Origin: Pontibacter cellulosilyticus
GTDB taxonomy: Bacteria; Bacteroidota; Bacteroidia; Cytophagales; Hymenobacteraceae
Assembly (NCBI RefSeq): GCF_014306105.1
Contig: NZ_JACRVF010000004.1
Location: forward strand, 430,389 to 494,388
DNA: 64,000 nt
Direction: 5' to 3'
In this document: positions 51,265 through 62,383 of the stretch, in pieces
Layout of the letters: every line of letters starts with the position of its first letter
Numbering within the stretch: position 1 is the stretch's first letter
Made by a program: the position numbers and the translations under genes
The notes under the pieces: generated by a model
Seen by the model: the letters and a program-made list of their open reading frames with translations, nothing else
Told to the model about the DNA's origin: nothing
Databases searched by the model: none

Positions 51265-52203
51265 GTGTTAGAAGTAGTAAAGTATAGCGAGAAGTATAAG
51301 CCTGAATGGGATGCTTTTGTGGCAGGCTCGAAGAATGCTACTTTCCTATTCTTTCGCGATTATATGGAATATCATGCCCAAAGGTTCACGGATCACTCGC
51401 TGCTTTTCTACCGCAAGGGCAAATTAATAGCGTTGCTGCCTGCTAATGAACAGGAGCGCGAGGTAAGCTCGCATGGAGGATTAACTTATGGCGGTGTAGT
51501 AACGGATACAAGTATGAAAGTGGAGGTGATGCTGCAGGTATTTGAAGCGATGGTTGCATACTACCGGCAGCAGGGCTACACAAGTATAAAGTATAAGACT
51601 ATTCCGCACATCTACCACCAGTCTCCCGCTGAAGAAGACCTGTATGCGCTTTTGAAGTATGGCGCTGTTCTTTACAGGCGCGATGTGCTGTCGGTGATAG
51701 AGCAGGTGAACCCGCTAAAGTATAGCCGCACACGCAGGTGGGAGATCAAGAAAGCTGAAGAATGTGACTGGCAGATTGGCTTGTCCATGGACTTTGAAAG
51801 CTTTATGCAGATGGAGGCACAGCTACTGAAGGAGAAGTATAATGCCAGCCCTGTTCATACTTCTGATGAGATGTCGCAGCTGGCAAGGCAGTTTCCGGAT
51901 AATATAAAGTTATACACAGCAGAAAAAGGTGACGTGTTGGGTGCAGGGGTAATTGTTTATGAAACAGCGACTGTAGCACACTGTCAGTATATTGGCACCT
52001 CAGTGGCTGGCCGGGAGAACAAAGCCCTGGAAGCGATGCTGCACCACCTGCTAACAAGTGTATATGCCGATAAAAAATACTTTGATCTAGGAGCCTCGAT
52101 GGATGCGCAACAGCCGAACGGGTTAAACAGCACTCTCTTAGCCAATAAAGAAAGCTACGGAGCCCGCGCCGTTGTGCACGATTACTACACGATACCATTG
52201 TAA
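51265..52203 (+). CDS. FemAB-like / GNAT acyltransferase
   Basis: A 312-residue protein with start GTG 51265. The N-terminal part (WDAFVAGSKNATFLFFRDYMEYH, HSLLFYRKGKLIALLPAN, EVSSHGGLTYGGVV) and C-terminal part (GDVLGAGVIVYET, AHCQYIGTS, YFDLGASMD) show two GNAT folds as in FemAB-type peptidyl transferases. Such proteins often sit in cell-surface polysaccharide loci, but here the neighbours are a histidine kinase and an antiporter, so the substrate is unknown. Confidence 0.82.
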   Translation: MLEVVKYSEKYKPEWDAFVAGSKNATFLFFRDYMEYHAQRFTDHSLLFYRKGKLIALLPANEQEREVSSHGGLTYGGVVTDTSMKVEVMLQVFEAMVAYYRQQGYTSIKYKTIPHIYHQSPAEEDLYALLKYGAVLYRRDVLSVIEQVNPLKYSRTRRWEIKKAEECDWQIGLSMDFESFMQMEAQLLKEKYNASPVHTSDEMSQLARQFPDNIKLYTAEKGDVLGAGVIVYETATVAHCQYIGTSVAGRENKALEAMLHHLLTSVYADKKYFDLGASMDAQQPNGLNSTLLANKESYGARAVVHDYYTIPL

Positions 52204-52245
52204 AAGCAGAAGGCCCAACTAACACAAGTTGAGCCTTCTGCTTTT
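52202..52245. terminator. Bidirectional terminator
   Basis: AAAAGCAGAAGGC (52202-52214) and GCCTTCTGCTTTT (52233-52245) form a 13-bp stem; inner CAAC/GTTG extends it. It begins in the stop codon of the acyltransferase gene and ends just before the antiporter stop. Confidence 0.85.
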
Positions 52246-52246
52246 A

Positions 52247-54265
52247 TTATACTTCCAGGTTTGCCTGCGCCGCCTGGTGCTGTACCGGCTCTGCTTCTGT
52301 GCCTGTTAAATTCTTCTTTCCTATTAATCGTATCAGTCCCCAAAGTATAGCTGCGCCAATGGCATAAACCAGAAGCCAGTGCACACCCCAACTTGACAGG
52401 TTGGTGCACACAAGATTGGCTACTAACGCCACTGTAATTGCGTAAGGCAGCTGCGTTTTCACGTGATCAATGTGGTTACAGCCAGAGGCAAGGGAGCTAA
52501 GTATGGTGGTGTCGGAAATAGGGGAGCAGTGATCTCCGAACACAGCGCCTGCCAATACTACAGATATTACATTATAAATTATAGGCATTGTCTCCTCTAC
52601 GCTAAGACCCTGTGCCTGGCTTACGTACCAGGCAGCCGGCATCATAAGCGGGTAAAGTATAGCCATGGTGCCCCAGCTAGAGCCAGTAGAGAAAGCAATA
52701 ACAGCTGCCAGAAAGAAAGTTATCTCCGGGAGGAAGTATGGAGAGATATTTCCCGAAAAAAGAGATGTAAGATACTCTGCAGTATAAAGCTCCTGCGTAA
52801 CAGCCGCTAACGACCACGCCAGCACAAGTATAAGTATAGCCGGAAGCATGGTTTTAAAGCCAACCAGCAACGACTCCATTGTTTCGGTAAGGCTCATAAT
52901 GCGCTGGCTAACCGAAAGTATAACAGCAGTTAATACTCCGCCAAGCGATGCCCAGATGAGTGCCCTGTAGGAGTTAGAGTCACCAATGGTGATAGAGAGT
53001 TTTCGCATGAACCCCAGCGTGGTATCGTTCCATACCTCTGCGTTGTAACCCGTGTATAAAAGGCCAGCTATTGTGCCAAAGATCACGACAAGTACAGGAA
53101 GCAGCGCATTAACAGAACGTGAGCGTGACTCATCTATCGGTTCAAATTCACTCATTTCCTGTTGCTGTTTCTCCTGGCCTCTGCGGTCGAGGCTGGCGGC
53201 TGTAACTGCACCGGTTTCACGTGCTCTGGTTTCTGCATGGTGCATAGCGCCATAATCCCGGTTCATTAGGATCAGCATCAGCATAAACACAAGAGTTAGC
53301 ACAGGATAATATGCATATTCCAATGAGTGGAAGAAAAGCGAGTAAGCTCCTTCCTGAATACCAAGCGCTGTGGCGGCATCTTTTATATAACCAAGCTCCG
53401 CGCCGATCCAGGTGGTAACAAAGGCTATAGCTGCCACAGGTGCAGCAGTACTGTCTACCAGGTAGGCAAGCTTCTCGCGCGAAATGCGGTGCTTATCTGT
53501 AACAGGGCGCATAGTATTACCCACAATCAAGGTATTGGCGTAATCGTCAAAGAAAATGGCAATACCCAAGAACCAGGTTACCAGCTGCGAACTCTTCGCC
53601 GACTGGGCATACCTCGACAGCACGTTTACTACGCCTGCCATGCCTCCATTTTTAGAAATAATTGCTACCATGCCACCTATCAACATGGAGAAGATGATAA
53701 CTGAAACATGGTCTCCGTCGGTAAGTGCTTCCATCAGGTAAGTATCGCCAACCGCTAACAAACCTGTAAAAATAGACTTCGCTGATAAACCATACACTAC
53801 AAAACCGCCAATCCAGATGCCGGCAAAGAGGGCTAACAGTACCTCCCTAAAGATAAGTGCCAGCACAATAGCTATTAGTGGAGGAAGTATAGACAGCCAC
53901 ATAGGTATTTCCGTCATACCTTGAGTCGTGTCATCGGCGGGGCGGTAAAGCCGTGCTATCGTACGTGTACCAATATTTGCTGTAACCTGAACCAGTTTCG
54001 CCTCCTCTGCAAGAGAAAAATTGGCCTCTCCCTCTGTAAAGCTTACTTCCTGCAGCTCTCCATTTATTCTTAGTGATAAGGGACCACTGTACTTTACCTG
54101 ATTGCCTACTTCATTTGTTGTGCTGATGGTATAGGCAGTGTCATTTATTGCATGCAGCTTCAGTTCTTCGATAGCGGCTTTGCCATTAGTAGTCACCTGA
54201 GCTTGAATACTTAGGGTGAGCAAAAGTAGAAACGTAAGGGTAAAAAACGATTTAAGGAACTTCAT
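52247..54265 (-). CDS. NhaC-family Na+/H+ antiporter with N-terminal signal peptide and exported domain
   Basis: A 672-residue protein. It begins with a clear signal peptide (MKFLKSFFTLTFLLLLTLSIQAQ) and about 90 residues of beta-rich sequence before the membrane part. The antiporter core (about 120-650, eleven or so helices) has FFDDYANTLIVGN, DSTAAPVAAIAF, STGSSWGTMAILYP and GAVFGDHCSPISDTT, typical of the NhaC/YqkI branch. A hydrophilic Glu/Gln-rich loop lies about 340-375. Most NhaC proteins are about 450-500 residues without the N-terminal addition. Gene is convergent with the acyltransferase gene. Confidence 0.9.
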   Translation of the reverse strand: MKFLKSFFTLTFLLLLTLSIQAQVTTNGKAAIEELKLHAINDTAYTISTTNEVGNQVKYSGPLSLRINGELQEVSFTEGEANFSLAEEAKLVQVTANIGTRTIARLYRPADDTTQGMTEIPMWLSILPPLIAIVLALIFREVLLALFAGIWIGGFVVYGLSAKSIFTGLLAVGDTYLMEALTDGDHVSVIIFSMLIGGMVAIISKNGGMAGVVNVLSRYAQSAKSSQLVTWFLGIAIFFDDYANTLIVGNTMRPVTDKHRISREKLAYLVDSTAAPVAAIAFVTTWIGAELGYIKDAATALGIQEGAYSLFFHSLEYAYYPVLTLVFMLMLILMNRDYGAMHHAETRARETGAVTAASLDRRGQEKQQQEMSEFEPIDESRSRSVNALLPVLVVIFGTIAGLLYTGYNAEVWNDTTLGFMRKLSITIGDSNSYRALIWASLGGVLTAVILSVSQRIMSLTETMESLLVGFKTMLPAILILVLAWSLAAVTQELYTAEYLTSLFSGNISPYFLPEITFFLAAVIAFSTGSSWGTMAILYPLMMPAAWYVSQAQGLSVEETMPIIYNVISVVLAGAVFGDHCSPISDTTILSSLASGCNHIDHVKTQLPYAITVALVANLVCTNLSSWGVHWLLVYAIGAAILWGLIRLIGKKNLTGTEAEPVQHQAAQANLEV

Positions 54266-54916
54266 TTACAGGTGAATTCAAGAGTTATAACCCCTTAAGT
54301 AACTAAATTTTTTTGACTTAGCGAAAAATACAGGCATTGGCAATGTTGTTAGTGCTGCTTAATTAGCATGCTTGTAAATAAATTGCTGATTATTACGCTT
54401 TTAAGAATCGAGATATAAGAAATGTTATATTTTTGGCCTATAACAATGGTTTTTGTTTATTGACAGAGGTGTAATAAAGTACAATTAAAATATAAAATTA
54501 TGAGATGTAAATATATGATTTTGTATATATAAACTAATGTATTTGTGTTTAACCAACTATTAATTTAACCATACAAATAATCTGCAGCTTATGTTATGCT
54601 TGCATAATATAATTTGATCAAGTGTATGTACAAATGTTGTGCTGGAACTTAATAATGCATATCTTCTATTATAATTCAAAAACCGCACTTAATCCTTTTA
54701 AACAAACTTGATACAGAAATAGAAGATATGTAATCCTAAAATCCATATATAATTATTTGTGCTAGAAATTGCACGGGTTTTGTATAGGATACAGGTGGTA
54801 CAGTCAAATATTTCAATTTATTCCGGAAAATTGCATTGGCTGATGCTTCGGAAAAATGCTAAACAGAATTTCTGTAAAAGTTGTCATTATATAGTTAATT
54901 AGTTTATTCAATGCCT
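54266..54916. other. Very AT-rich intergenic region upstream of the giant surface protein
   Basis: About 650 bases with low GC and no reading frame or hairpin I can support. It presumably contains promoters for the divergent antiporter and surface-protein genes; no full promoter match was found. Confidence 0.4.
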
Positions 54917-57900
54917 ATGAGGATTTCTACTCACCTAAAAAAAATCAGTCAATGTATTTTTGGGCTTACGCTTTTATGGCTGGTGCTTGGTAGCACCTAC
55001 GCTCATGCTCAAACTACTAGTTGGAGAGGAACATCCAGCGATGACTGGAACACAGCGGCAAACTGGACAAATGGAGTACCCACTGCCACTTTAGGAGCTG
55101 TAATAGGAGACGTTAACTTTACAGGCACCAACCAACCAACTATTGATGAGACTACTGCACTTGAAATAGCCAGCATTGAATTGCAAGGAACAAACAAGTC
55201 AGTAACGCTTACAATAACTAACGATTTTAATGTGGTCGTAAACGGTGATGTTATCGTAGGTAGTAACACAACACTGCTAAATGTTGGTACAAATGTATTT
55301 CTGAAAGGGAGCTTTACCAACAACGGTGTTTACTCTGAAGATACTTACAGAAGAAACAACGGTGCCAAAGGGCGTTATTTCCCCTCGTTAGAAATGCAAG
55401 GCACCGGTAAAACATTAGGAGGTACAGGTACAACAATTATAAGCCATATACTTATTAGTGGGAGTGTAACGCTGGGAGGTAATGTAGTGATAAAAGCACT
55501 AGTGTTGCCATCCAATGCACACAACCAAGTAAGGAGTACAGCCGATCTTAAAGTAGGTGGTACCCTCAACCCTGCTACCCATTTAGTAACATGGAGTGAA
55601 ACAATTACTAGAGAGGGAGACCCGACCTCTGCTTATACAGGAGATTTTATTGTTGAAGCAGGAGGTACAGCTAAAGTAATGGCAGCAACTTACGCCGGCA
55701 ACTATGGCAGAACCGCTACCTTGTATGCCACAAGCACCATAGACTATGCAGCAGCAACCGGAACACAAACTGTATTGGCAAGAAATTATGGTATACTTAA
55801 GATAAGCGGCGGAGGTATAAAGGAACTGGAGGCAAATACAACAGTATCAGATGTAGCGGCTACCACACAATTGATAGTAGAGGCAGGTACACTGGATTTA
55901 AAAACATTCAGTTTAAACAGAACCGGATCTGCTTCGCCTGTTGTAGGAGGTACATTAACTGTTGCAAATGATGCTTTTCTTAGAATAGGAGGTACAGGTA
56001 CCTTCCCATCAGGATATAGCACTGTTAACTTAGGTCCGACTAGCACGGTAGAATATTACGGTACAAACCAGACTGTAGGCAGGCAAACATACGGTCACCT
56101 ATTGCTTAGCGGGTCTGGCACGAAAAGCATGCCTGTGGATATTTTTACTGTTGCAGGTAATTTTAGCAGTACTGGTACAGTGAACTACGCAGCAGGCAAC
56201 GATTTTACTGTACTCGGAAATGTAAATATAGGTTCGGGTACTACCTTAGGCGGAAGCACCAGAACCATAACAGTAGGTGGCAACTGGACAAATAACGGAG
56301 TGTTTACACCAGGAAGTAGTACTGTAATTATGAATGGTGCAGGTATGCATATAATGCGTGCATCAGGTACAGTACCGTTTCACCACCTTAGCCTTACAAC
56401 AGGACAGATAACCTCAGCAGTTGACGTAGAGGTGTTTGGCAACCTTGCCACCACCGGGAATGGTAAGTTTACAAGTACTGCCAACCTTACTATGTCTGGC
56501 AATAGCATGAGTATCACTGGCGAGAACATCACTCTAAATAATCTGATTGGGAACGGCACCACAACAACCACGGCTATACTGGCTGTAAATGGCAATCTTA
56601 CAGTAATTGCTGGTAAATCGTTTACGGCAACTGCAGGTATCGTAAATATGCAAGGCACAGGTGCTACTATAGCTAACAGCGGTACACTGCAATTGTATAG
56701 CTTGCGCATATTGGGTACAACTGGCACAATGTCTAATTTCTCAGTATCTAATAACTTAAGTGGCATAGGTACTCTAACAGCAACAGCCGGAACTGTAACA
56801 TTTAATGGGGCATCAACATTTGGTGGTACGCACTTGCTGCACAATGTAACTGTGCTAACAGGAAACACGCTAACGCTGAACGCAAGTGCCAATATGGGTA
56901 TATCCAATGATTTGGTTACAGCAGGGGCAACATTAAACGTTACCGCCAATACACCGAACACCATCACCTATAACAAAGTAGGCACTCAGAATGTAATTGG
57001 CAGAGAGTACTTTAACTTGGTAATCAAAAACAGTAATACCAAAACAGCTACAGGTGCTATTACAGTCTGGGGCAATATGACTGTTGAAAATAGCTCTGGT
57101 TTTGCGGCTGGTAGCTATGCACACAGCATTAAGGGTAACTTGATCAATAGTGCTGGTGCTGCCTTTAATGGCGGCACAGGTAAGATTACATTCGACGGTA
57201 CTTCAAACGGTAGTGTTACAGGTATTGGGACGGTTTTCAATGAATTAGAAATTAATAAATCTGTAGCTTCAAGTTACCTGGAGCTTGCCAACGATGTGCA
57301 GACGAAAAACCTGACTGTAACCTCTGGATCATTAAGAACCGGTATATATACTATTACCGTGACCGAGAATCGAAACGGTAACGGGTGGGTGTTTGGTACC
57401 ATAAAAAGGCAACATGCTTTTACGGCAAATGCTCCTTACGCATTTGCCGGTCCCAATAATAACATCACTTTGACATCTACGGCGGATGTTACAGCTATTA
57501 CAGTTACAAATACCTCGGGTGTGGTGAGCAGCTTTGCAAATGGCAGTGCCATAAACCGTAGGTATGATGTAAATATATCAGGAGGAAGCAACTATGCAGG
57601 TACGCTCCAGTTGCAGTATAACGATGCCGAGCTTAATGGTAATAGCGAAGCTACAATGCAGTTATTTTATGCTCCATCTACTACAGGCCCATGGGAGGCA
57701 AAGGGAGCAACAGGTCGAGATGCCTCCCAAAACTGGGTAGTTAGTAATACTCTAACCAATGTAACTGGCAGCTGGACCCTATCTGAGAGTGCAGGTATTT
57801 TACGCTGGGTGGGAACAACCAACACAGATTGGTACACTGCAACTAACTGGCAGCAGGCAAATGGCTCGACTGCAACACAGGCTCCTCAGGCCGGGGATAT

Positions 57901-60900
57901 AGTTGAATTTGGTGGGGTTACAACTGTAGCACACCAACCTACTCTTGCAACAGCAGCTACCGTAAAGGCCATTCAGTTTTTGGATAGCGGTGCTCAAATA
58001 ACCTTAACTTTGAGCGGAGCAACTTCAGCATTAACTGTAAGTGGCAACGTGGTAGCCAGCGGAGCCGGTACCACATCCAGAGTCAGCACAATAACATTGA
58101 CTGATGCGGCTTCAAAATTGAATGTAGGCGGCGCTGTGGTGCTTTCAGGAGGTCTAAATAATAACCTTAACCTTCAGGTTGGTGCAGGTACTGTAACCGT
58201 TGCAGGCGAAATTAACCAAAATAACTCCAGCAGCCTTACAATAGCTGGCGGTACTTTAAAAGTAGGAGGTGACTATAATTACTCAAACGGTAGCTTTGCT
58301 GCCGCCGTTGGTAGTACTGTAAACTATGATGGAGTGGGATCTCAGATAATAGCCCCGGTTAGTTATCATCATCTTACAATAAGTAAGTCTCTCGGTTTAG
58401 CTACCTTAACTGCTCCCGCTGCACTTACTATCAATGGTAACTTGACTATGAGTGCTGCCGAGGTTCTTGTGCTGCGTGCGACTGATCTTACTATCAACGG
58501 CAATGTTACGCAGAGTAGCGGTACTATTGACGCCGGAAACTCAACACTTAAAGTAGCTGGCAACTGGACCAGAACAGCAGGTACGTTTACACCAGCCACC
58601 AGCACTGTGATATTTAATGGAAGCATAGATAGTTTTATAGGAAATCAGGCAGATGCAACAACTACATATACTTTCAACAACCTTTCAGTTTCTAAAACAG
58701 GTACGGCTGTATTTACTGTTAACAGCAACATCAGGATCAATGCTGATCTGGATGTTATAAGCGGTACTGTTAGTCTTGGCTTAAAAACTATTGCCAGAAC
58801 AGCACCAGGTGGCAATTTTAATATGGGCAGCACAGGAGTATTGCTTTTAGAAAATTCAAATTTCCCGGCGAACTTCACTAGTGTATTATTAAATGAAGGT
58901 AGCCATGTTAAATATCAGGGTACTATCAACCAATTAGTTGCAGCTGTAACTTATGGTCACCTGACATTTGATAACAAAAGCACATTAGGCGATGGTACAG
59001 TTACATCTAAAAAGTTACAGGCTGCTACTACTGTTATTGGCAATCTAACTATAACAGATGATGCTATATTAAACGGAGATGCCCAAACTTTGACTCTTAA
59101 AGGTAATTTTAGTCTGGCAACAGGAGGACAATTTATAGCAGGACCTACTTACAATGAAGGTACCCTTGTGCTGGCTCCTGTAACTGTAGAAGTTAAAACA
59201 GCCAAATATCTGATAGGTGCTATCACAGTACATAATATGCTGTTAGAGCCTTACGCCGACTATACCCTTTCTAATGCTGTTAACACGAATAGTCTTACTA
59301 TAAAGGGTGATTTTAATAACCAGGGCAGTATAAATGGAACTACGTTAAGAGCAACTTTTGAAGGCAACTTCATTAATACAGGAGATTTATTAAGTAGTGG
59401 TACGGCAGCTTTTACAGGTAATAGGCAACAAACTATACAGCTGCGTGCTCCTATCACACCGGCTGGTATTAACCCTTTAAACAATAAGCCGGCACCACCT
59501 ACGGTAGAGTTTAATGGTTCTATGCCGCCAGTTCTGAACTCAACAACTGCTCCACAGTTTGGCTCTGTAATCATTAACAATACTGGTGGAGTTACTACAA
59601 GCGTAAATTGGTTAGTAGGAGGTGTATTATATGTTAAACCAAATGCTAAGTTTCACGGTGGAAGCTTTACACACATATTTGCAACAGGTATAGATAATGA
59701 AGGATTAATTACAAGCTCAGGAGTTATGTACCTGAATCCTATCGATCAAGGAATAGTAAGTATTCTTCCGACAAACCCATATTATCCATTTAAATTAGGC
59801 TTGTCGCCTGATGCATTTCAAAGCACCGGTACATTGCGCATAGGTGGTACAGAGATGCTAGCTCTTTTGGGTTTTGTGCCGGGTGTACTTAATAATGTTA
59901 TTGTAGATAATACAAACTCAGTGGGAGTTAATGGCACTTCTATTAGTTCATCGCTGAGTTTACACTCCAACTGGAATATAAAAGGTAATTTAACTGTAGC
60001 ACAGGGTACAGTATTTAATACGGGTACTGCAAGCGAGTACACGTTGGCAACTTCAGCTACAACATCGGTACCAATGTCTTCTGGTTTCTATACTGTAGGT
60101 GGTAACCTTATAAACAACGGTACCATAAATGGAGCAGGTAGCAGCTTTACACTTACTAACACTGTAGGTCTTGCAAAAGAAACTCCTACAGCTGCATCGG
60201 TAAGTGGTACCGGCAGTACTACTATGGGAAGTCTAACCATCGAAACAGGTGCAGGAGTGGCTATTGGTAAAACAGTAGCTATAAACCAAGACTTTACTTA
60301 TAAAGGCGCTGACCTTAATACAACTGGCGGGCTATTAAGGTTTGAGGGTACAGGTAACAGTCTATTAAAAGCACCTGTTAATGGAGTAGTAAGTATAGGA
60401 AATGTTGAGGTTAACAAAGCATCAACTGCTATGCTAACCTTAGAGGCTGGCATAAACGACCTAAATAGGCTAAAAGTCTTAGCTGGCACACTAGATATGG
60501 CTACCTACAATGTGGTTAAACCCGCTTTACTGTTAGCAGGTGAAGATAACCAATCTGAAGTTTTTGTTGCCAACAATGCTGTGCTTAAGATAGGCGGCAA
60601 AGGTACAGTACCTCAACTGCAACTCGATAAATATACGTTTGCTGAAAACAGTACTGTAGAGTATTATGGTGGCAGCGCCCTTGCAGATATTCAGCCTGTG
60701 TTGAGTGTACAGTATGGTAACTTATCGTTTAAAAACACAAGCACTAAAACGTTTGATGCAGGTACGGCCAAGATAGCTGGTAATTTTACAGTTGCTGCCG
60801 GTCCTGCAGTAATTGCTCCGGCTACAATAGAGTATAATGGAACGGCAGCGCAAACAGTAGCCGCTATTAATTACAACAACTTAACACTGAGCACAGGTAG

Positions 60901-62332
60901 TGCGAAGACTTTGGCTACTGGCACAACAGGCATAGCAAATGCCTTTACAAACTCTGGAAGTTCAGCTGTTAATGCAGTTGCTAACAGCACCACCGTAAAC
61001 TACAACGGTACAGCGCAAAATATTCTACCGATAAATTATCACAACCTGGCACTAAGTAACAGCGGAATAAAGACTTTCTCTGGAACAACAGGTGTTGCAG
61101 CAAGCTTTACCACAGCCGGAACAGCAACTGCTGATTTAACCTCTGTTGAGACTACCATTGACTTCAACGGTTCAGGTGCGCAAGCTATTCCTGGGCTAAA
61201 CTACAGCAAAATTCTGGTATCAAACGGAGCTACTAATGCTAAGAGCTTAGTAGGTAATGCTAACGTAGCAAAGGAGCTAAGGCTTTCTAATGGCAGAATT
61301 ACAACAGGTTCAAATAAGTTTATACTTGGCAGTTCAGCCACAATTGTGGAGACGGCTGCAAATTATGTAACGGGTTTGGTAGAAACACAACGCACCATGA
61401 CAACAGCTATGGAAAGCTTTGGTGGGTTAGGAATCAGTATCACACCAGCAGTCTCTCCAGGTACAGTAACTGTGCTTAGAGAAACAGGAAGGGCAGTAAC
61501 TGCCTCGAACGGTAATCAGAGCATTTTGCGAAATTATGCCTTTACGGTACCGGGAACTAACTCGGGATTAAATGCTACAGTAACCTTCAACTATTTTGAG
61601 CACGAGTTAGGGACATACGATGAGAACTCGCTGCTACTTTACCACTCTAAGGACGGAACCAACTGGACACAACATGGCAGTTCTGTGCCGGACCCAACGA
61701 ACAACAGGTTAGGAGCAACTGGTATGCAAGCCCTAACAAGCATGACATTGGGCAGTTCATCAATGCCATTGCCGGTTGAGCTTAAGTATCTGCGCGCAGA
61801 GAAGCAAGGCCAATATGCAGTAATAACTTGGGAAACAGCCAATGAAGAAAATAACAAAGGCTTTGAGGTGGAAGTATCGTTAGATGGTGTGCAGTATAAG
61901 AAATTAGGCTTCGTAAGTAAGGCAACCGCTTCATTAAGGTCTGGAGCCCTATACACTTATACAGATACAGAGAAAGGCAAACTCGGCGTACGTTATTATC
62001 GACTGAAACAAATAGACCATGACGGTGCCTTCAGTTATTATGGCCCACGTGCATTAACGTTTAACAAAGAGGCTTATGTTGCTGCCACAGCGTATCCTAA
62101 CCCATTCCAAGGCAGTTTACAAGTAAACTTTTACTCTGAAAACTCTGGAGTTGGCAAGGGCATCCTTTATACAGCATCGGGCAGAGCAGTTTACGAAGAG
62201 TCTATCGATGTATTAGCAGGAATAAACAACTGTAAAATCAAAAGTAATCTGCAACACCTTAGTTCAGGCTTATACCTGTTTATTATTGAGGTTAACGGTA
62301 AAAAGCAGAGTATAAAAGTGGTAAAGGAATAA
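54917..62332 (+). CDS. Giant T9SS-secreted repeat surface protein
   Basis: 2471 residues from the ATG at 54917, chosen over ATG 54911 because the next gene's product starts MRIFTALKKI in the same way. A signal peptide ends AHAQ. A WRGTSSDDWNTAANWTNG module opens the mature part and recurs near 57814 (GTTNTDWYTATNW). Most of the chain is Gly/Thr/Asn-rich beta repeats, with a Y(Y/D/N)GTxQxVxxxxYxxLxLS motif recurring many times, and nearly tandem units of about 50 residues at about 60770-61230. A PVELKYLRAEKQGQ module and a type A sorting domain with YPNPF (about 62093) and SGLYLFIIEVNGKK end it. Probable adhesin. Confidence 0.88.
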   Translation: MRISTHLKKISQCIFGLTLLWLVLGSTYAHAQTTSWRGTSSDDWNTAANWTNGVPTATLGAVIGDVNFTGTNQPTIDETTALEIASIELQGTNKSVTLTITNDFNVVVNGDVIVGSNTTLLNVGTNVFLKGSFTNNGVYSEDTYRRNNGAKGRYFPSLEMQGTGKTLGGTGTTIISHILISGSVTLGGNVVIKALVLPSNAHNQVRSTADLKVGGTLNPATHLVTWSETITREGDPTSAYTGDFIVEAGGTAKVMAATYAGNYGRTATLYATSTIDYAAATGTQTVLARNYGILKISGGGIKELEANTTVSDVAATTQLIVEAGTLDLKTFSLNRTGSASPVVGGTLTVANDAFLRIGGTGTFPSGYSTVNLGPTSTVEYYGTNQTVGRQTYGHLLLSGSGTKSMPVDIFTVAGNFSSTGTVNYAAGNDFTVLGNVNIGSGTTLGGSTRTITVGGNWTNNGVFTPGSSTVIMNGAGMHIMRASGTVPFHHLSLTTGQITSAVDVEVFGNLATTGNGKFTSTANLTMSGNSMSITGENITLNNLIGNGTTTTTAILAVNGNLTVIAGKSFTATAGIVNMQGTGATIANSGTLQLYSLRILGTTGTMSNFSVSNNLSGIGTLTATAGTVTFNGASTFGGTHLLHNVTVLTGNTLTLNASANMGISNDLVTAGATLNVTANTPNTITYNKVGTQNVIGREYFNLVIKNSNTKTATGAITVWGNMTVENSSGFAAGSYAHSIKGNLINSAGAAFNGGTGKITFDGTSNGSVTGIGTVFNELEINKSVASSYLELANDVQTKNLTVTSGSLRTGIYTITVTENRNGNGWVFGTIKRQHAFTANAPYAFAGPNNNITLTSTADVTAITVTNTSGVVSSFANGSAINRRYDVNISGGSNYAGTLQLQYNDAELNGNSEATMQLFYAPSTTGPWEAKGATGRDASQNWVVSNTLTNVTGSWTLSESAGILRWVGTTNTDWYTATNWQQANGSTATQAPQAGDIVEFGGVTTVAHQPTLATAATVKAIQFLDSGAQITLTLSGATSALTVSGNVVASGAGTTSRVSTITLTDAASKLNVGGAVVLSGGLNNNLNLQVGAGTVTVAGEINQNNSSSLTIAGGTLKVGGDYNYSNGSFAAAVGSTVNYDGVGSQIIAPVSYHHLTISKSLGLATLTAPAALTINGNLTMSAAEVLVLRATDLTINGNVTQSSGTIDAGNSTLKVAGNWTRTAGTFTPATSTVIFNGSIDSFIGNQADATTTYTFNNLSVSKTGTAVFTVNSNIRINADLDVISGTVSLGLKTIARTAPGGNFNMGSTGVLLLENSNFPANFTSVLLNEGSHVKYQGTINQLVAAVTYGHLTFDNKSTLGDGTVTSKKLQAATTVIGNLTITDDAILNGDAQTLTLKGNFSLATGGQFIAGPTYNEGTLVLAPVTVEVKTAKYLIGAITVHNMLLEPYADYTLSNAVNTNSLTIKGDFNNQGSINGTTLRATFEGNFINTGDLLSSGTAAFTGNRQQTIQLRAPITPAGINPLNNKPAPPTVEFNGSMPPVLNSTTAPQFGSVIINNTGGVTTSVNWLVGGVLYVKPNAKFHGGSFTHIFATGIDNEGLITSSGVMYLNPIDQGIVSILPTNPYYPFKLGLSPDAFQSTGTLRIGGTEMLALLGFVPGVLNNVIVDNTNSVGVNGTSISSSLSLHSNWNIKGNLTVAQGTVFNTGTASEYTLATSATTSVPMSSGFYTVGGNLINNGTINGAGSSFTLTNTVGLAKETPTAASVSGTGSTTMGSLTIETGAGVAIGKTVAINQDFTYKGADLNTTGGLLRFEGTGNSLLKAPVNGVVSIGNVEVNKASTAMLTLEAGINDLNRLKVLAGTLDMATYNVVKPALLLAGEDNQSEVFVANNAVLKIGGKGTVPQLQLDKYTFAENSTVEYYGGSALADIQPVLSVQYGNLSFKNTSTKTFDAGTAKIAGNFTVAAGPAVIAPATIEYNGTAAQTVAAINYNNLTLSTGSAKTLATGTTGIANAFTNSGSSAVNAVANSTTVNYNGTAQNILPINYHNLALSNSGIKTFSGTTGVAASFTTAGTATADLTSVETTIDFNGSGAQAIPGLNYSKILVSNGATNAKSLVGNANVAKELRLSNGRITTGSNKFILGSSATIVETAANYVTGLVETQRTMTTAMESFGGLGISITPAVSPGTVTVLRETGRAVTASNGNQSILRNYAFTVPGTNSGLNATVTFNYFEHELGTYDENSLLLYHSKDGTNWTQHGSSVPDPTNNRLGATGMQALTSMTLGSSSMPLPVELKYLRAEKQGQYAVITWETANEENNKGFEVEVSLDGVQYKKLGFVSKATASLRSGALYTYTDTEKGKLGVRYYRLKQIDHDGAFSYYGPRALTFNKEAYVAATAYPNPFQGSLQVNFYSENSGVGKGILYTASGRAVYEESIDVLAGINNCKIKSNLQHLSSGLYLFIIEVNGKKQSIKVVKE

Positions 62333-62349
62333 TCAAATCATACCTTATT

Positions 62350-62383
62350 AAAAGGGCACCTGCTTGCAGGTGCCCTTTTTTTT
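62350..62383 (+). terminator. Terminator of the giant surface protein gene
   Basis: GGGCACCTGC (62354-62363) and GCAGGTGCCC (62366-62375) with flanking As and eight Ts. Very strong intrinsic terminator. Confidence 0.9.

Noticed and set aside
56380-56967. 195-codon minus-strand frame inside the giant surface protein gene
   Set aside because: Val/Pro-rich shadow of a Thr/Gly/Asn-rich repeat gene; several similar shadows occur along 55-62 kb.
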